This document shows positions 12,059 to 12,062 of a DNA stretch of 12,062 bases, piece after piece; positions within the stretch are counted from its first letter, which is position 1, and the number at the start of each line of letters is the position of its first letter. This DNA is from Dehalococcoidia bacterium (GTDB taxonomy: Bacteria > Chloroflexota > Dehalococcoidia > SZUA-161), in contig JACUUS010000061.1 in the NCBI GenBank assembly GCA_014859215.1, positions 1 to 12,062 of the forward strand. Reading direction: 5' to 3'. A program made the position numbers and the translations under genes. The notes beneath the pieces were generated by a model. It ran no database searches, was not told the origin of the DNA, and saw nothing but the letters and a program-made list of their open reading frames with translations.

Positions 12059-12062
12059 CACT

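Overview
The window looks like a chromosomal housekeeping segment from a GC-rich bacterium of the phylum Chloroflexota, most likely class Dehalococcoidia or a close relative. The main evidence is the 5' third of a 16S rRNA gene at 1-363 (minus strand). Stretches such as GCGTGCCTTATGCATGCAAG and GATAGTGGCAAACGGGTGAG match my memory of Dehalococcoides-type 16S genes. No database search was possible. I see no insertion sequences, phage genes, CRISPR arrays or tRNA genes, and no clear sign of recent transfer.

Layout. 1-363: 16S rRNA (minus) with a good promoter and a boxA-like antitermination site in its leader. 606-824: a small NifU-type Fe-S scaffold gene, divergent from the rRNA. 850-3267 (minus): a two-gene operon, an ApgM-family enzyme (phosphoglycerate mutase or proposed homoserine kinase) followed by aspartate kinase. 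3268-3707: a poorly coding stretch with small ORFs. 3708-4040: a muconolactone-isomerase-like small protein. 4321-4572: a small elongation-factor-like beta-barrel protein. 4605-7533 (minus): an operon dcd-ribE-ribBA-ribH joining dCTP deamination to riboflavin synthesis. 7658-8874 (minus): an ECF sigma factor and its two-helix zinc-finger anti-sigma factor, closed by a strong terminator. 9014-9553: signal peptidase I, divergent from the sigma gene. 9639-10113: a Trm112-like zinc-ribbon protein and a small two-helix membrane protein. 10255-11969 (minus): a folate operon folP-folK-queD. 12015-12058: a promoter and ribosome binding site pointing to a plus-strand gene beyond the window.

How the genes work together. 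The folate operon supplies dihydropteroate synthase and the pterin pyrophosphokinase but has no folB. Its queD-like gene carries both the Cys and the Glu of a CExxHGH motif, which fits a PTPS-I/III enzyme standing in for dihydroneopterin aldolase. The ApgM-like gene next to aspartate kinase fits the proposed alternative homoserine kinase of the aspartate/threonine pathway. The riboflavin operon has ribBA, ribE and ribH but not ribD, and dcd sits at the front.

Promoters follow the sigma-70 pattern, several with an extended -10 (TGnTATAAT or TGnTAGAAT). For folP and the ApgM-like gene the predicted transcription start lies only a few bases before the ATG, suggesting leaderless mRNAs. No single previously undescribed system stands out. 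The most interesting points are the enzyme replacements in the folate and threonine pathways, the leaderless promoters, and the small-ORF region at 3319-3705.
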